Of a stretch of 64,000 nt of DNA, positions 1 to 10,121 are shown piece by piece. This DNA is from Lucinisca nassula (Eukaryota > Mollusca > Bivalvia > Lucinida > Lucinidae): the NCBI GenBank assembly GCA_963580285.1, contig OY757014.1, positions 12,662,725 to 12,726,724 of the forward strand, written 5' to 3'. Each line of letters begins with the position of its first letter. The first letter of the stretch is position 1. Made by a program: the position numbers and the translations under genes. Under the pieces are notes generated by a model that did not search any database, was not told the origin of the DNA, and saw only the letters and a list, made by a program, of their open reading frames with translations.

Positions 1-393
1 TAACTCAAAATGTCTGTAAAACTGTGTAATTAATCTCAATAGCTGTGTAAATGATTATTTTAGTTCAAAAGTAGGGAGTAAGATGCTCAGCAATTTATCT
101 GTTGGTTTAAATTGGGGGTAGAATGTTATGAAAAGGGGAAAGTACGTGGTAGATCCATACATAAATTGGCCTATCTAACTTTATATTTAAACAACTGTCT
201 GGTTTCTTTACACCATTTTAGTCCATCTTAGGTACCTCCTCAAGATATTCACCGTTTTGCTCTTTATATCACTTTTCTTCTAGTTTGTTAACCGGTTTTC
301 TTAGGATGCGGTTCACAAAGGTTCTGTTAAAACAAAAATTATGTATGCCTAACAGACGAAGACGAAACCCTGTCAAGTTAAAACTGTAAGATA
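1..393. other. No recognised feature
   Basis: AT-rich sequence with no coding signal or recognised repeat. Confidence 0.5.
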
Positions 394-620
394 AAGTAGA
401 GGTAAAACAAAGATCAGGAATCGATAAACTTACTCCACCCATCAAAGACACCAAGGGGAAAGAAACACAAACATGAAGCGACCAAACCATAATGGAAACC
501 TAAACAAAGGAAGGCCACAAGGACAGCCACCCTCCCACAAAAAGGCCACACGGCCATCCAAAACAAAAAGACACAAACGACACACACAGCAAGTAACAAA
601 CAACAATATAAATAAATACG
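394..620. repeat. Unclassified dispersed repeat R1, copy 1
   Basis: Shares a block (catcaaagacaccaagggg, then aaacacaaacatgaag) with 660-996 and 1467-1828. This copy lacks the distal half present in the other two. No coding signal or terminal repeats were identified. Confidence 0.6.
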
Positions 621-659
621 TATATGACTTTTAAAGGTATTTGTACTGGCTGAATTAAA

Positions 660-996
660 AAAAAAAGAATTGAAGCAACGATCCGGAATCTACACAATTA
701 ACTTACAGCTTCCATCAGAGACATCAAAAGGGAAATAAACACAAACATGAAGTAACTAGACTCAGACTCTTATGGAAACAATAGAGAAAACCCAAATGCC
801 TATCCAAAATAAAACATAAAAGCGATACATACATTCGATGAACAATAACAAAAAGTAAGCCATGAAACGGTCAGTTAAAAGAATTCCACTTGAGTGGTAG
901 GGAGGTGGGGGGGGGGGGGGGGGGCTTAAATCGATTTTAAGTGGCCGCAATCTTCGCCCTGTTGAGACAATTTATTTGTTCAGTCCGCATGAAGGC
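660..996. repeat. Unclassified dispersed repeat R1, copy 2
   Basis: Collinear with 1467-1828. Both contain catcagagacatc/acc, a cttaaatcgattttaagtgg-like segment and the end gttcagtccgcatgaaggc. An 18-base poly-G run lies between the two shared parts only in this copy. Confidence 0.65.
907..924 (+). repeat. Poly-G tract (18 G)
   Basis: Uninterrupted G run inside repeat R1 copy 2. It may form a G-quadruplex and its length is prone to assembly error. Confidence 0.9.
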
Positions 997-1466
997 TGGA
1001 AGTCCATCGCCTTACGGTTAATAAAATCTCCTTCTCTTATATTTTTAAGCTTCTATTCAAACATAATATATACCATCTTGAGCAGTGGCTCATAGATACG
1101 TTTTGAAAACCATGCTAATTGCGGACGCTTAGTAGGAAAGCCAGGATAAAGATGACTTTACTTCCTACATCATCAGGCAGTCATTCTATTCCCCGACATC
1201 AACCGGTGTTTGGAGTAACAACAATGCTTGTCATAATGGCACATTTGGAATTAATACGTAAAAAAAATCTTTTGGCGGCCAGTTATAATTACTGCCGGGT
1301 TTACACCAGTTTTACGGGGCCCGACCTCCATCCGCATCTTCCGCTGCGGTAGAAATCGCTGTAATTGTATGGAATAATTCTCGATTTTGCAAGCATAGAT
1401 TTATTTAATATTCTTCATATAACTAGGTCATCCGAGTCCGAATATGGTGATTTACTTATTGTGAAA
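997..1466. other. Low-copy spacer between R1 copies
   Basis: No repeat shared with the rest of the window and no convincing coding region. The open frames are short and lack protein-like composition. Confidence 0.4.
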
Positions 1467-1828
1467 TAGAAGTGGAGGCAATGATCAGGAAGCGATACAA
1501 TTAACCCACAGCATCCATCAGAGACACCAAAGGGAAAGAAAAAAAAACATGAAACAATAGACCTAATCAAAACATCTAGCGGAACGCCAAAAGGACAGTT
1601 ACTTTCGCACAAAATGGCCAATAGGTTAGCCAAAATAAAATAACATAAGCGACACAAACACCCAAAGACAAACCATAACAAAAATAAACCGCGACAGAAG
1701 AACCGCCTTGGAACGGTCAGCAGCAACGAATTCCACTGTGGGGCTTAAATCGATTTTACGTGGCCACAATCCTTGCCCCTACTTCCGTCGCGATTTAGAC
1801 AAATAATTTGTTCAGTCCGCATGAAGGC
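1467..1828. repeat. Unclassified dispersed repeat R1, copy 3
   Basis: Longest copy of R1, ending with gttcagtccgcatgaaggc as copy 2 does. Three copies within 1.5 kb in the same orientation suggest a degenerate tandem cluster or repeated insertion. Confidence 0.65.
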
Positions 1829-3341
1829 CTCCTAATCAAATAACCACAGAAATAACACAACGGTGAGGACTCGACAGCAAGAATCCACTGAAATGCTGGA
1901 GCAAAAGAACACCAACAGTTAGACTCCGATGGGCCCGACCATAGATAGAGCATCAGGCACCAACCAACATTACCTTGAATTAGATCTTTCTAATTCTCAA
2001 TAAGCCTTTACGCTGGAACCGTCATAGAATCTGAGGCCTGACCCACCGGCGTGCAATAAAAAAAGGGAAGCAAAGTTATCAACCGTGATTGGTTAACTAC
2101 CATGCATGCAGTCTGTCGTATAACATTTATGTTGTACCCAATCGTTTTATATCGAAGAATGATTTTACGAAATTGGGCGCTGAAGTCATTGCGGTTATAT
2201 ATTTTTCTCAATTTATATACTAAGTCACCATAAAATTCGGGCTCCGATAGACCTTGTTGCAGAAGAGATTTAAGACTAATATTGAACCTTGGTATATGAC
2301 TGAGATCGCTCCAATTTCTAACCCAACTTCTGAATATATCAACTGAATTTGAAAGGTAAAACTGACTGAACTTTTTTTTGTTTTCACCCTAAAAATGGTT
2401 TCTTTTCTTTAATGATGATAAAGAATAAATCATTAACTTAAACCTTTTTCATAATGAGTTCATCATTGCGTGACCTACGAATAACAAAGTAGATCACTGA
2501 GACATTACTTTCTAGACGGGTTATCTAACATTGAAAGAGAACCAACGCAACCGAACCCATCTTTAGGGGATCTGGCCCTAGTTTAGGAAGCTAACTAAAG
2601 CCGAATATTTAACTACAGTGCACGAGATCTTATTAACTTCAAAGTGTCAGTGCACTTGATCATTGTCATTGAACAGATGTACGTGATCAAGCTGGACAAA
2701 AACGCTCAATTTCAGCGGGAATACAGATTTGACTGGTCAAATTTTATAAATACACTAATTTTGTTGATGAAAAGAGTAGCCAGAAGGCGTGATTCCAGAC
2801 TTTATTCTGGTAAATACGGCTAAATGTCCTGTTCCATTCGTGAAAGTTCAAGAACAGTGTACGGAATCCCCGTAATAATAAGTCTTTGTCAACTTGGAAA
2901 CGATTAAACTCAAACAAAAAAGATCTTTTGATACTTTGAAGTACACTGTCTTGCCTTAATTACTTTTTGTCGTACTCTGCACAGTATATTATTCCAATAT
3001 TTACATCTAAGGACTTATAAACGACAAAAATATATCTTATGTGAAAGGTTTCTAGACCTTGTCGGCCATATTTGATGACGTATAAAACCACGTGATCCCC
3101 CACCCTGAACCATATGCCTCGTTTCTGAGGCCAGCTCTGTATCGCCCCAGATCTACCAGATTTCATCAGTGGATACAACAAACCAGTCTATGGTAATCAT
3201 CTGAAAAACAAGGTCATTGTGACCTACTTCAATGCAAATCAGCCATGTGTCTTGTTTACCAGGTTCACTCTGTGTCGCGCCTCCCACAAGCCCAGTCTCC
3301 ATCAAGCTTCTCCAGTCAATGTTGTCATCCACCATCCCAAA
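1829..3341. other. Low-copy region, nothing recognised
   Basis: About 1.5 kb without a shared repeat, long ORF, tRNA-like or splice-supported coding signal that I could see. Confidence 0.4.
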
Positions 3342-3595
3342 TACACCACAACCTCTTTATAACACTATTGATGGGGCCCAAAGCAGAAACCGTGTTAATT
3401 AGACAACCGTGTTATATCCAGACAAATATGTATAGATTATATAGGTCATTTTTCTATATAATCTATACATTTTGGGGATCCATCTGGAAACCGTGTTATA
3501 TCCGAAACTGTGTTATATCTGAAACAGTGTTATAATGAACTGTGTTATAATGAACCATGTTATAATGAACCGTGTTATAATTAGGTTGTGGTGTA
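3342..3595. mobile_element. MITE-H, copy 1
   Basis: Terminal inverted repeats TACACCACAACCTCTTTATA and, inverted, ..GGTTGTGGTGTA. It contains an internal hairpin (atagattatata / tatataatctat) and subterminal repeats of gtgttataatgaac. A second copy with the same ends is at 36663-36868. Non-autonomous, no coding capacity. Confidence 0.8.
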
Positions 3596-3712
3596 CAAGG
3601 CTCCTGGGACTTACTTTGACAGAAATCAAAACAAATGGCTCATGTACCAGGCTGACTCTGTCCAAGCAATGCTGGGGCTCGACATGCTGACCATGGCTGT
3701 ATAGTCCACATT

Positions 3713-3946
3713 TGACCCTTGTCCTAGTGAATAAATTAACTTTGCCACAACCATTTCTGACTATTCAGCCAATCAAATTACTTGATATCATGTATATTCA
3801 TTCAAATTTGCAAACTGAATGACAGGGAAGACCCTGATCAGATGGTTTCTTCAGATCAGATGGTTTCTTCAGAAGCCATCTGTCTTGATCCACATGTACA
3901 CTGTTTGCAAAGGTATGTGTTATCGTGCTGTGGGATACGGTTTGAT
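3713..3946. mobile_element. MITE-A, degenerate copy
   Basis: Begins acccttgtcctagtgaat and carries the conserved accaatcaaattacttgat segment and the GATCAGATGG..CCATCTG palindromic core, here with a short duplicated piece (gatcagatggtttcttca twice). The right terminus is eroded. Confidence 0.5.
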
Positions 3947-3962
3947 ACAGAAAGAAATCATT

Positions 3963-4100
3963 AGGGCCCCGCACTGAAAGTGTGGGTGCCCTATAGTAAT
4001 CACTCTGTCCATCTGTCTGTCTGTCTGTCCGTCTACAAATTTTCCTACTCCTCTGATAGCGCTGCCGGGGCCCTAGTCAGTTTCACTGACAGCTCTAGTT
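3963..4100 (+). mobile_element. Short pearl/Helentron-type element without tandem core
   Basis: Starts agggccccgcactgaaagtg, has a (TCTG)n tract, and ends tagtcagtttcactgacagctctagtt. The same start, microsatellite and end flank a much longer tandem-core element at 58936-59908, so this is a core-less member of that family. Assignment to Helentron-associated elements is from general resemblance to bivalve repeats. Confidence 0.5.
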
Positions 4101-4158
4101 TTGTTGCCAAATATTTCCCCAGATAAAATAAGTAAAGAGCATGATTGTTGGTGTTCAT

Positions 4159-4360
4159 TTAACCCTTTTTGTACCAAATGGATCCTTCCACCTTATATAT
4201 AGCATAAGTCCATTTTAAAATTTAGGGCTGTCAGGTTGTGTTTTCTTCAAAATTTATTTGGAAAATTGCTGAACTTTTTGCAAACAGTGTAAGCTCTGAT
4301 CTGGGCCTGCACTGTTTGCCAGGATACCCGTTTTGGAGTTTCGGGTACAAAAAGGGTTAA
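4159..4360. mobile_element. MITE-D, copy 1 (piggyBac-like, TTAA ends)
   Basis: Near-perfect terminal inverted repeats TTAACCCTTTTTGTACC and GGTACAAAAAGGGTTAA. The outer TTAA at both ends fits a TTAA target duplication and the CCC..GGG ends typical of piggyBac-type elements. Internally it holds one arm set of the aaacagtg..cactgtttgcc palindromic core. Confidence 0.8.
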
Positions 4361-4647
4361 AGACTTAATCCCAGAATTTAGAGTATTTTAGGTAGTTGTG
4401 AATTTTAATTGATTGAGTACACTTTCTATTGCCGTATCATATCTCATTGCTAATACTTGGTTTTAAACAGAAGTAGCGACTTGTTTGAAAATGACGGATA
4501 TCAAATATTTACAAAACACTATACAGGGTGACTTTGACAACATTGCTACCCCAGGTTAAAGTCATTCAAATTTTTGTTCTTTATCTGTGCAGTTTCATTA
4601 TCTGTGATGTTTGCTATGGTAAATAGCTATCAGAGACCATTTGCTCA

Positions 4648-4765
4648 AATGATCCTAAGTATTGGGCAGACTGGCCTAAGCAAACAGTGCAGAAGGTCCC
4701 GGTCTGATCAGGTCTACACTGTTTGCCATTCCATCTGCACTTATTAGCCTCCTTGCTTTTGTTAA
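4648..4765. mobile_element. MITE-B fragment
   Basis: Contains gatcctaagtattgggcag..gcctaagcaaacagtgcag and the palindromic core, then ends within the family's cattccatctgcac..cctccttg segment. The right half is replaced by the dispersed repeat that follows. Confidence 0.6.
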
Positions 4766-4933
4766 TGACAGATTCTATCTGTCTATTCTTGCTGTGCTAC
4801 ACGTTTAAAGTAATTCAGACTTCAGTTCTTCCGGCTTTCACAGCCATAGAAATATGAGTCCGCACAAAATGTAGTCGGGTTTGGCGCAGTAAACAAAATT
4901 GTACAAGCGTATTAGTTATCCTGTAAGAGTAAT
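4762..4933 (+). repeat. Dispersed repeat R2, copy 1
   Basis: About 170 bp that reappears in reverse complement at 22388-22562. Shared strings include gacagattctatctgtctat-like and gtacaagcgtattagttatc. Class unknown. Confidence 0.7.
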
Positions 4934-4934
4934 A

Positions 4935-5249
4935 CAGTCGAACTTCAATGGCTCGAACACCTTTGGGACCTCGAAAATCTGTTCGAGACTGGGGTAGTTC
5001 GAGCCACTGAGGTTACTGTCAGGAGGCATAACGAGATACTTTTAGACATCTTTTCGGTGTTCTATAATGAAAATTTATGCTGTGTGTACTCATTAGAATT
5101 GCCTCATCGAGTGCAAGATAAAAGATTAAAATCTCCTTAATTATCCCCCACTATTTCTTATGTAGAGGATTTCGTTGGGGGCTAAAGAATGGGTTCGACG
5201 CATCCCTGGTAAACGAGCCATCGGTGTTCGAGCCATCGAAGTTCTACTG
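4935..5249. mobile_element. pogo/Tigger-like MITE (CAGT ends, TA target)
   Basis: 315-bp element beginning CAGTCGAACTTCAATGGCTC and ending in the inverted form ..GAGCCATCGAAGTTCTACTG, flanked on both sides by TA. CAGT termini and a TA duplication are usual for pogo/Tigger-type Tc1-mariner elements. No transposase remains. Confidence 0.75.
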
Positions 5250-5251
5250 TA

Positions 5252-6170
5252 CAAACTTTTGGAGCAGACGACTTGACGATTTTATCTTTTGATTCAGCTG
5301 CATCATGGGACGGGTTTGGCGACGACTGTAGTTGAAAAAGTTCCATGAAAGATCAGACGACACATGTCTTTCGTAAAACGAACAATGAACCTGTTAGTAA
5401 TCTTAAAAGCGCCATACAAAACACGAAGCAGACGAATTTACATTTTTATCTTATTTTTGAGTGATTGGATTTCATTTGAATCAGCTGTCTGAGATGAAGC
5501 GTAAGAAATATGAAGTTTGTGTCGCCATTTAAGAGAAAAAAGGGGGGAAAAGATGAAATGGCCTCTGCTACATTTCAAAATGGCCAGGTTAAGATTTTAC
5601 CCCTTCCACCCGCGAGTTTCTCAAGTTCACTCTTCAGTCACTGAATTTGTACGCGTCCATTCTACACATGTAAATTGGGTGTCTAGTCAATAGTCGTCAA
5701 AAGCATGTCAAACCATGTAGAACAGAATGCGATGTATCATTATCAGCCATCTCACCAGGTTCTACACTGTTTGCATCTGTAGGTATCTGTACTTGGCCAT
5801 AAAGGGCTGAAAGGGTAAAACTCATAACACTTACATGACCTAATTAAATGCGAAGTACGTGACGCTAGAAACTTCACCGTACGGTAGCAAGCCAGCAATA
5901 ATATACATGTAGTTATATCCTAATAGTTATCACTGTCCAATTCTGTTGTAGGTCTGAATAGCTGAATATGTAAGCACAATGTTGTGATAAATAATAAAAG
6001 TCACATGTCGCAAAACTTCAAACATCGCACAAAAAGTGTTTTCCTTTATTGTAGCGCACGACATAAGGCAGGTTCTTGACTGAGCTGCGAAACACATCTC
6101 AGTCAACAAGTGTAAGCTTTTACAAGAAAGTTGCGTCTACGCTTTGTGTTGTCATAAAACTGGCAACTAT
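5252..6170. other. Low-copy region, nothing recognised
   Basis: No repeat family member or coding signal seen, apart from a stray tctacactgtttgcatctg near 5760 that resembles one arm of the palindromic core. Confidence 0.4.
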
Positions 6171-6272
6171 CCCAGCAGGCACATGACGTAATTGTGACGT
6201 CATATCAAGGTCGGTGCATGGCGTTGCATCGACGTTGATTTGACGTTGCCCTAGCGACGTGTGCCTGCTGGG
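6171..6272. mobile_element. 102-bp MITE with CCCAGCAGGCACA ends
   Basis: Terminal inverted repeats CCCAGCAGGCACATGACGT and ACGTGTGCCTGCTGGG, with a TGACGTCA palindrome inside. The left flank is ctat and the right flank tagt, compatible with a TA target. Single copy in this window. Confidence 0.75.
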
Positions 6273-6317
6273 TAGTCATTTGCATGTTGTGTTTTCTATA
6301 ATGTGCTAGTAAAATGA

Positions 6318-6467
6318 TGATGAGTGAGTGAGTGAGTGAGTTTTAGTTTTACGTCCCACCAACAGCTAAGGTCATACGGAGACGGGACCTCAGTTTAAAG
6401 ACTCATCTGAAAGTCTGGAGAAGCCCGGGATCGATCCTGCGATTCCTGGTTTACAAGGCGAGTAGCA
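6318..6467 (-). mobile_element. SINE-Thr copy
   Basis: On the minus strand the head reads like a tRNA: an anticodon-arm segment (CTTGTAAACCAGG) like that of tRNA-Thr(UGU) and a B box GGATCGATCCC. The tail is a GAGT-type simple repeat. Other copies: 44262-44412, 49231-49398, 57908-58066. The outer tRNA end is slightly truncated here. Confidence 0.8.
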
Positions 6468-6620
6468 AAATGATGATGAAAGTGTATAACAGCCGATTCA
6501 CCTCAGTTTTGTGAACCAAACTAAAAATCAGCACTCCAGCGCCATTGTCCTTATCACTAAAGAAAGTAAATCTGAATTTTTCACAGAATCTGTCATTTCA
6601 GTGCCTTTTGGTGCTTTGAT

Positions 6621-6820
6621 TTGTTTGTTTGTTTTGGAGTTTCACATCCCAGTCAACATTATTTAGGGCATTTTTGAGCTGGTCAGTTTACCTATCCACA
6701 CTTTTCCTGGGCAGGCTTAAGTGGTTAACGAGTAGAGTGCACATTCTTTTGCCAGAAACTGACAACTGCCCTTCTTGACTCAGTGGAAGGGAGAGAATGA
6801 CCGTATAAAAGATTTCATGG
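6621..6820 (-). mobile_element. SINE-2 copy, head missing
   Basis: Matches the body of the complete SINE-2 at 14752-15052 (cagaaactgacaactgccct, gggagagaatgaccgta) and ends in the same (GTTT)n tail, but lacks the tRNA-like head. Confidence 0.75.
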
Positions 6821-6918
6821 CCTCCTTGCTAGATTGTGAAACAAATTTGTTAAACTTTAAGAATAACAGAATTACAGCAAGTCCTTGAGGTTTTCCAAAT
6901 TTTTAGGATTTTTACGGA
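6821..6918. mobile_element. MITE-B right arm
   Basis: cctccttgctagattgtgaa..ttacagcaagtcc..aggatttttacgg is the right third of MITE-B. The left part is absent, cut off by the SINE-2 fragment next to it. Confidence 0.65.
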
Positions 6919-7054
6919 AAGCTTAAGCCCTTGTCCTGTTGAATATGATAATCCCTACCTTTACAAAAAATTTTAGATCTAGAGAAGCCATCTGGTCAGG
7001 ATCTATAATTTGTCAATCAGTTTGTGAATGTGAATGAATGCTTTATATCAAGTG

Positions 7055-7232
7055 CAGTCAAACCTGTCTTAGTGGCCATCTCTATTAAACAACCAACCTG
7101 TCTTAAGCAAGCAGGCATTTAGTTCCCGAAAAAGGCAAATGGATTAAAATTCACCTGTATTAAGCAAGCACCTGTCTGAAGCAAGCACATTTTCATTATC
7201 CCTAAGGTGCTTGCTTAACACAGGTTGGACTG
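7055..7232. mobile_element. 178-bp pogo-like MITE nested in MITE-A
   Basis: Ends CAGTCAAACCTGTCTTAGTG and ..CACAGGTTGGACTG, followed by TA on the right (TG on the left). Internal repeats of cttaagcaagca are present. The ends fit the pogo/Tigger pattern. Confidence 0.7.
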
Positions 7233-7254
7233 TAGTCTGATTGGTGGATAGTCA

Positions 7255-7559
7255 GTTTTGTTTGTTTGATTTGAGGTTTAACGTCCCCGTCAACAATGTA
7301 AATGTCATTTTGGAGACGTTGCTTCCAATTTTGTGGGACTTTTACCCGCCATTCAGGTGAAATGACATCTCAAGCCTTGACGTCCAATGAACCAATAGGG
7401 TGTTATAAGCATGGACAGTCTGACTTGCGCTGCATTGCCTGGGCAGGCTTCAATCCTCTAAGAGGTTTACCAGTGCGTGTGTGCAGTTTGTTCCAGCTCT
7501 GCGTGGAAGCATCATGCAGCCCATCTATTTCTTCAAGCCCCGATAGATGGGGGCTTTTC
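7255..7559 (-). mobile_element. SINE-1, full-length copy with target duplication
   Basis: SINE-1 reads on the minus strand from gcccccatc..gcttgaagaaatagatggg to ..gttaaacctcaaatcaaacaaa. An 8-bp duplication gatagtca occurs at 7247-7254 and 7560-7567. Non-coding retrotransposed element. Confidence 0.85.
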
Positions 7560-7659
7560 GATAGTCATAAATGGGAGTGATAAAAGTAATTTATTCAACA
7601 GGACAAGAGTTAAAAACTTGTTTGGTGATGAAATGTGAGATGTTCTAGCATGTAATACA

Positions 7660-7725
7660 CTGGTATTTTTACTGAAAAAAAATGTGAGCAGCTTTTGCTA
7701 CTCACATTTGTATTTAAGCAAAAAA
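7660..7725. repeat. MITE-F hairpin core fragment
   Basis: Contains gaaaaaaaatgtgagcagct and its partial inverse ctactcacattt, the internal hairpin of MITE-F, without MITE-F termini. Confidence 0.5.
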
Positions 7726-7825
7726 TATTATTGCCGATCATTTTTACCTTTAAGACGTACAATGAACAGATAAGTTACTGTATTTACTCTAAATACTTGG
7801 ACAGCTCAGCTCCTTATCACTTGTT

Positions 7826-8038
7826 TTAACCCTTATCTTGCTGAATATTCATTTAAGCCACACCCATTTCCATCTATCAACCAATCAAATTACTTGATGT
7901 AATTTATTGCTACAAATTCATGAACTGAATGCCAAACAGTGTAGATCCTGATCAGATGGCTTCTTCAGAAGCCATCTGATCTGGATCTACACTGTTTGCA
8001 AAGATAGGGGTTGTTGTGAACAGCAAGATAAGGGTTAA
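7826..8038. mobile_element. MITE-A, complete 213-bp copy (piggyBac-like)
   Basis: Ends TTAACCCTTATCTTGCTGAA and, inverted, CAGCAAGATAAGGGTTAA. TTAA on both sides and CCC..GGG ends fit a piggyBac-type non-autonomous element. The palindromic core lies at about 7931-8000 (aaacagtgtagatcctgatc ... gatctacactgtttgc, with ggcttct/agaagcc at the centre). Exactly the same length as the copy at 9718-9930. Confidence 0.85.
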
Positions 8039-8082
8039 AATATGAACAAGTACAGTTTACTGCCCAATGTTTTGTTGAAAAT

Positions 8083-8272
8083 TATTTGTTTGTTTGAATT
8101 GAGGTTTTACATCCCCATCAATACTATTTAGGTTGTTTTGGAGACTTTTCACTTTCAATTTTGTGGGACTTTTAATTCGACATCGAGATGAAATGCCATC
8201 CAAGCCCTGCCCCCAAACAAACCAAAATGTCTTATATGTAGTGATGGTCCGATTCACACCACTTAGGTGGAT
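8083..8272 (-). mobile_element. SINE-1, 5'-truncated copy
   Basis: Carries the SINE-1 tail (tttgaattgaggttttacat) through the cccaaacaaaccaaaatg-like region, then stops. The 5' half is missing. A palindromic core copy follows at 8284-8345. Confidence 0.65.
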
Positions 8273-8465
8273 GAACGAAAAACAGTGTAGACCCAGATGA
8301 GGTGCCACATTATGTGGCTTCTCATCTGAGTTTACAGTGTTTGCTCAGACCTGTCTGTCCTTATACATATAGTATATATGGTAGCTCATGAGTGAGAGGT
8401 TCTTATGGAGACCTTGAAGGAACTGCATGCAATCATGCATTTAGCACTATTAGCCAATTGCTTGC

Positions 8466-8673
8466 GGGAAACCCCCAAAAGGGACCTTGGCAAATAGTGC
8501 AGGCCCAGATCAGATGCCACAGAACGTGGCATCTGATCAGGGCCTGCACTATTCACAGAATTTTCTGTCAAAAAAAGAATATAAACGAAAAAATAGGCCT
8601 GTCACCGCTCGTATGACAAATGGGCTTGTCCAACATATAGCAATGGAAGAGTCCACTAGTATACAATGGGTTA
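8466..8673. mobile_element. MITE-C, copy 1
   Basis: Palindromic core of the GCCAC type (gatgccacagaacgtggcat) followed by ttgtccaacatatagcaatg and the right end acaatgggtta. The left terminus is eroded. Compare the complete copy at 57384-57595. Confidence 0.7.
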
Positions 8674-8885
8674 CATACTAGTATGTGATATGTGCCATAT
8701 TCTCATGAGGTGGATTAATTATTAGATGATTGACACTCATTTATCTAGTTGATTGGCACTATTCTCATGGTGACTGAGCAGGTGAGCATAGCTCAGAATC
8801 AAGGCACTGACAGCGTTGGTGGATCGATAGTCTACGAGTGGAGACTGGTCTTGAACTTGGGCGTAGGCTGTTTCATTAACCAGTT

Positions 8886-9399
8886 CATAAATACTGCTAA
8901 AACCAAAAAATTCGGACACCTTGAGAACTTGCTGTAATTCTCCTCAAATTTGAACACATTTTTTTTCATGATCCAGCAAGAAGTCCAAAAGTGCAGACGG
9001 GATGGCAAACTGAAGAATCTGATCAGACTCGGAGCAGTCTGGTCTTGGTCTGCACTGTTTGCTTATTCCTATCTGTCCCAATGTTTGTTTGTTTGATTTG
9101 AGGTTTAATGTCCCTGTCAACACTGTAAAGGTCATTTTGGAGACGTTGCTTCCAATTTTGTGGGACTTTTACCAGACATTGAGATGAAATGACTTCTCAA
9201 GCCCTGTCGCCCAATGAAACCGATAGGGTTTAATAGCATGGACGGTCCACCTCGCACCCTGGTTCCTGGACAGGCTTAGAACCTCTAAGCGGTTTACCAG
9301 TACTAGTGTGTGGGCCGGATTCAGCTCTGCGTGGAAGCATCATGCAGCCCATATATTTCTTCAAGCCCCCCTGGGGCCTTACTTAGGATCATTACGGTA
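8886..9399. mobile_element. MITE-B (reverse) interrupted by SINE-1
   Basis: MITE-B in reverse orientation: ..caccttgagaacttgctgta..core..ctatctgtccca, then SINE-1 (9080-9372), then the right end tacttaggatcattacggta. The left terminus is degraded. Confidence 0.65.
9080..9372 (-). mobile_element. SINE-1 copy nested in MITE-B
   Basis: Full body from the (GTTT)n tail to cttcaagccccc on the + strand. Both MITE-B halves flank it in the right order. Confidence 0.8.
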
Positions 9400-9477
9400 A
9401 GTCTGAGCAGTCTGGTCTGGGTCTGCACTGTTTGCTTATTCCTATCTGTCCCAATACTTAGGCTCATTACAGTAATA

Positions 9478-9717
9478 ATACTGTAAAAATACTAAACGTT
9501 TGGACACCTTGTGAACTTGCTATATTCTCAAAAAATTTAAGAAATTTGTTCCAAAAGCTGCAGACAGAATGGTAAACAGTGTAGACCCTGATCAGACTGA
9601 TCCCGAGGAACAGTCTGATCTGGGTCTGTATTGTTTGCTCAGGCCTGTCTGTCCCAGTACGTAGGATGGTGGATTGTAATGTCTGAACTATTTGCTTAGG
9701 CCTGTCTGTCCTAATAC
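9478..9717. mobile_element. MITE-B (reverse), copy with partly duplicated right side
   Basis: Left end actgtaaaaatactaaacgt, palindromic core at about 9577-9645, then cctgtctgtcc twice (about 9649 and 9703). This suggests a small internal duplication near the right end. Confidence 0.65.
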
Positions 9718-9930
9718 TTAACCCTTGTCCTGCTGAATATTCATATATGCCACACCCACTACTGATTATCAACCAATCAGATTACTTGATGCAAATTATT
9801 GCAACAAATTCACAATCTGAATGGCAAACAATGTAGATTCTGATCAGATGGCTTCGTCAGAAGCCATCTGATCTGGATCTACATTGTTTCAAAGATAAGG
9901 CATATCCGGGATTAGCAGGACAAGGGTTAA
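9718..9930. mobile_element. MITE-A, complete 213-bp copy
   Basis: TTAACCCTTGTCCTGCTGAA at the left and CAGGACAAGGGTTAA at the right, with the palindromic core in the right half. It directly abuts the MITE-B at its left. Confidence 0.85.
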
Positions 9931-10121
9931 GAACATTATGGTAATGGTAATAATAATAATGATAATAATGAACAAATACTTTCTGATACCTGCAGGTCCT
10001 TTATTTTCATTGCATTTCTTTATTATGTTTATTCAACATATGCATTGCATAGTGTTTTTTAAAAAGCAGTGTAGTACCAGATCAGGGCCACTAACAGGAT
10101 TTATTTTTATACATTTTTGTT

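Larger units (their letters stand above)
6923..7613. mobile_element. MITE-A interrupted by a pogo-like MITE and a SINE-1
   Basis: Ends TTAAGCCCTTGTCCTGTTGA and, inverted, TTCAACAGGACAAGAGTTAA, both with TTAA. The MITE-A sequence resumes after each insertion: ..atatcaag | 7055-7232 | tctgattggtggatagtca | 7255-7559 | ..taaaagtaatttattcaac. Removing both inserts restores a unit close to the usual ~210 bp. Confidence 0.8.

Noticed and set aside
1119..1352. 77-codon plus-strand ORF as a host gene
   Set aside because: No recognisable domain, splice context or repetition elsewhere; length expected by chance.
8487..8681. Short ORFs with recurrent phrases such as NSVDPDQTAP or GPDQMP
   Set aside because: These translated strings arise from the palindromic MITE core in several frames and are not proteins.
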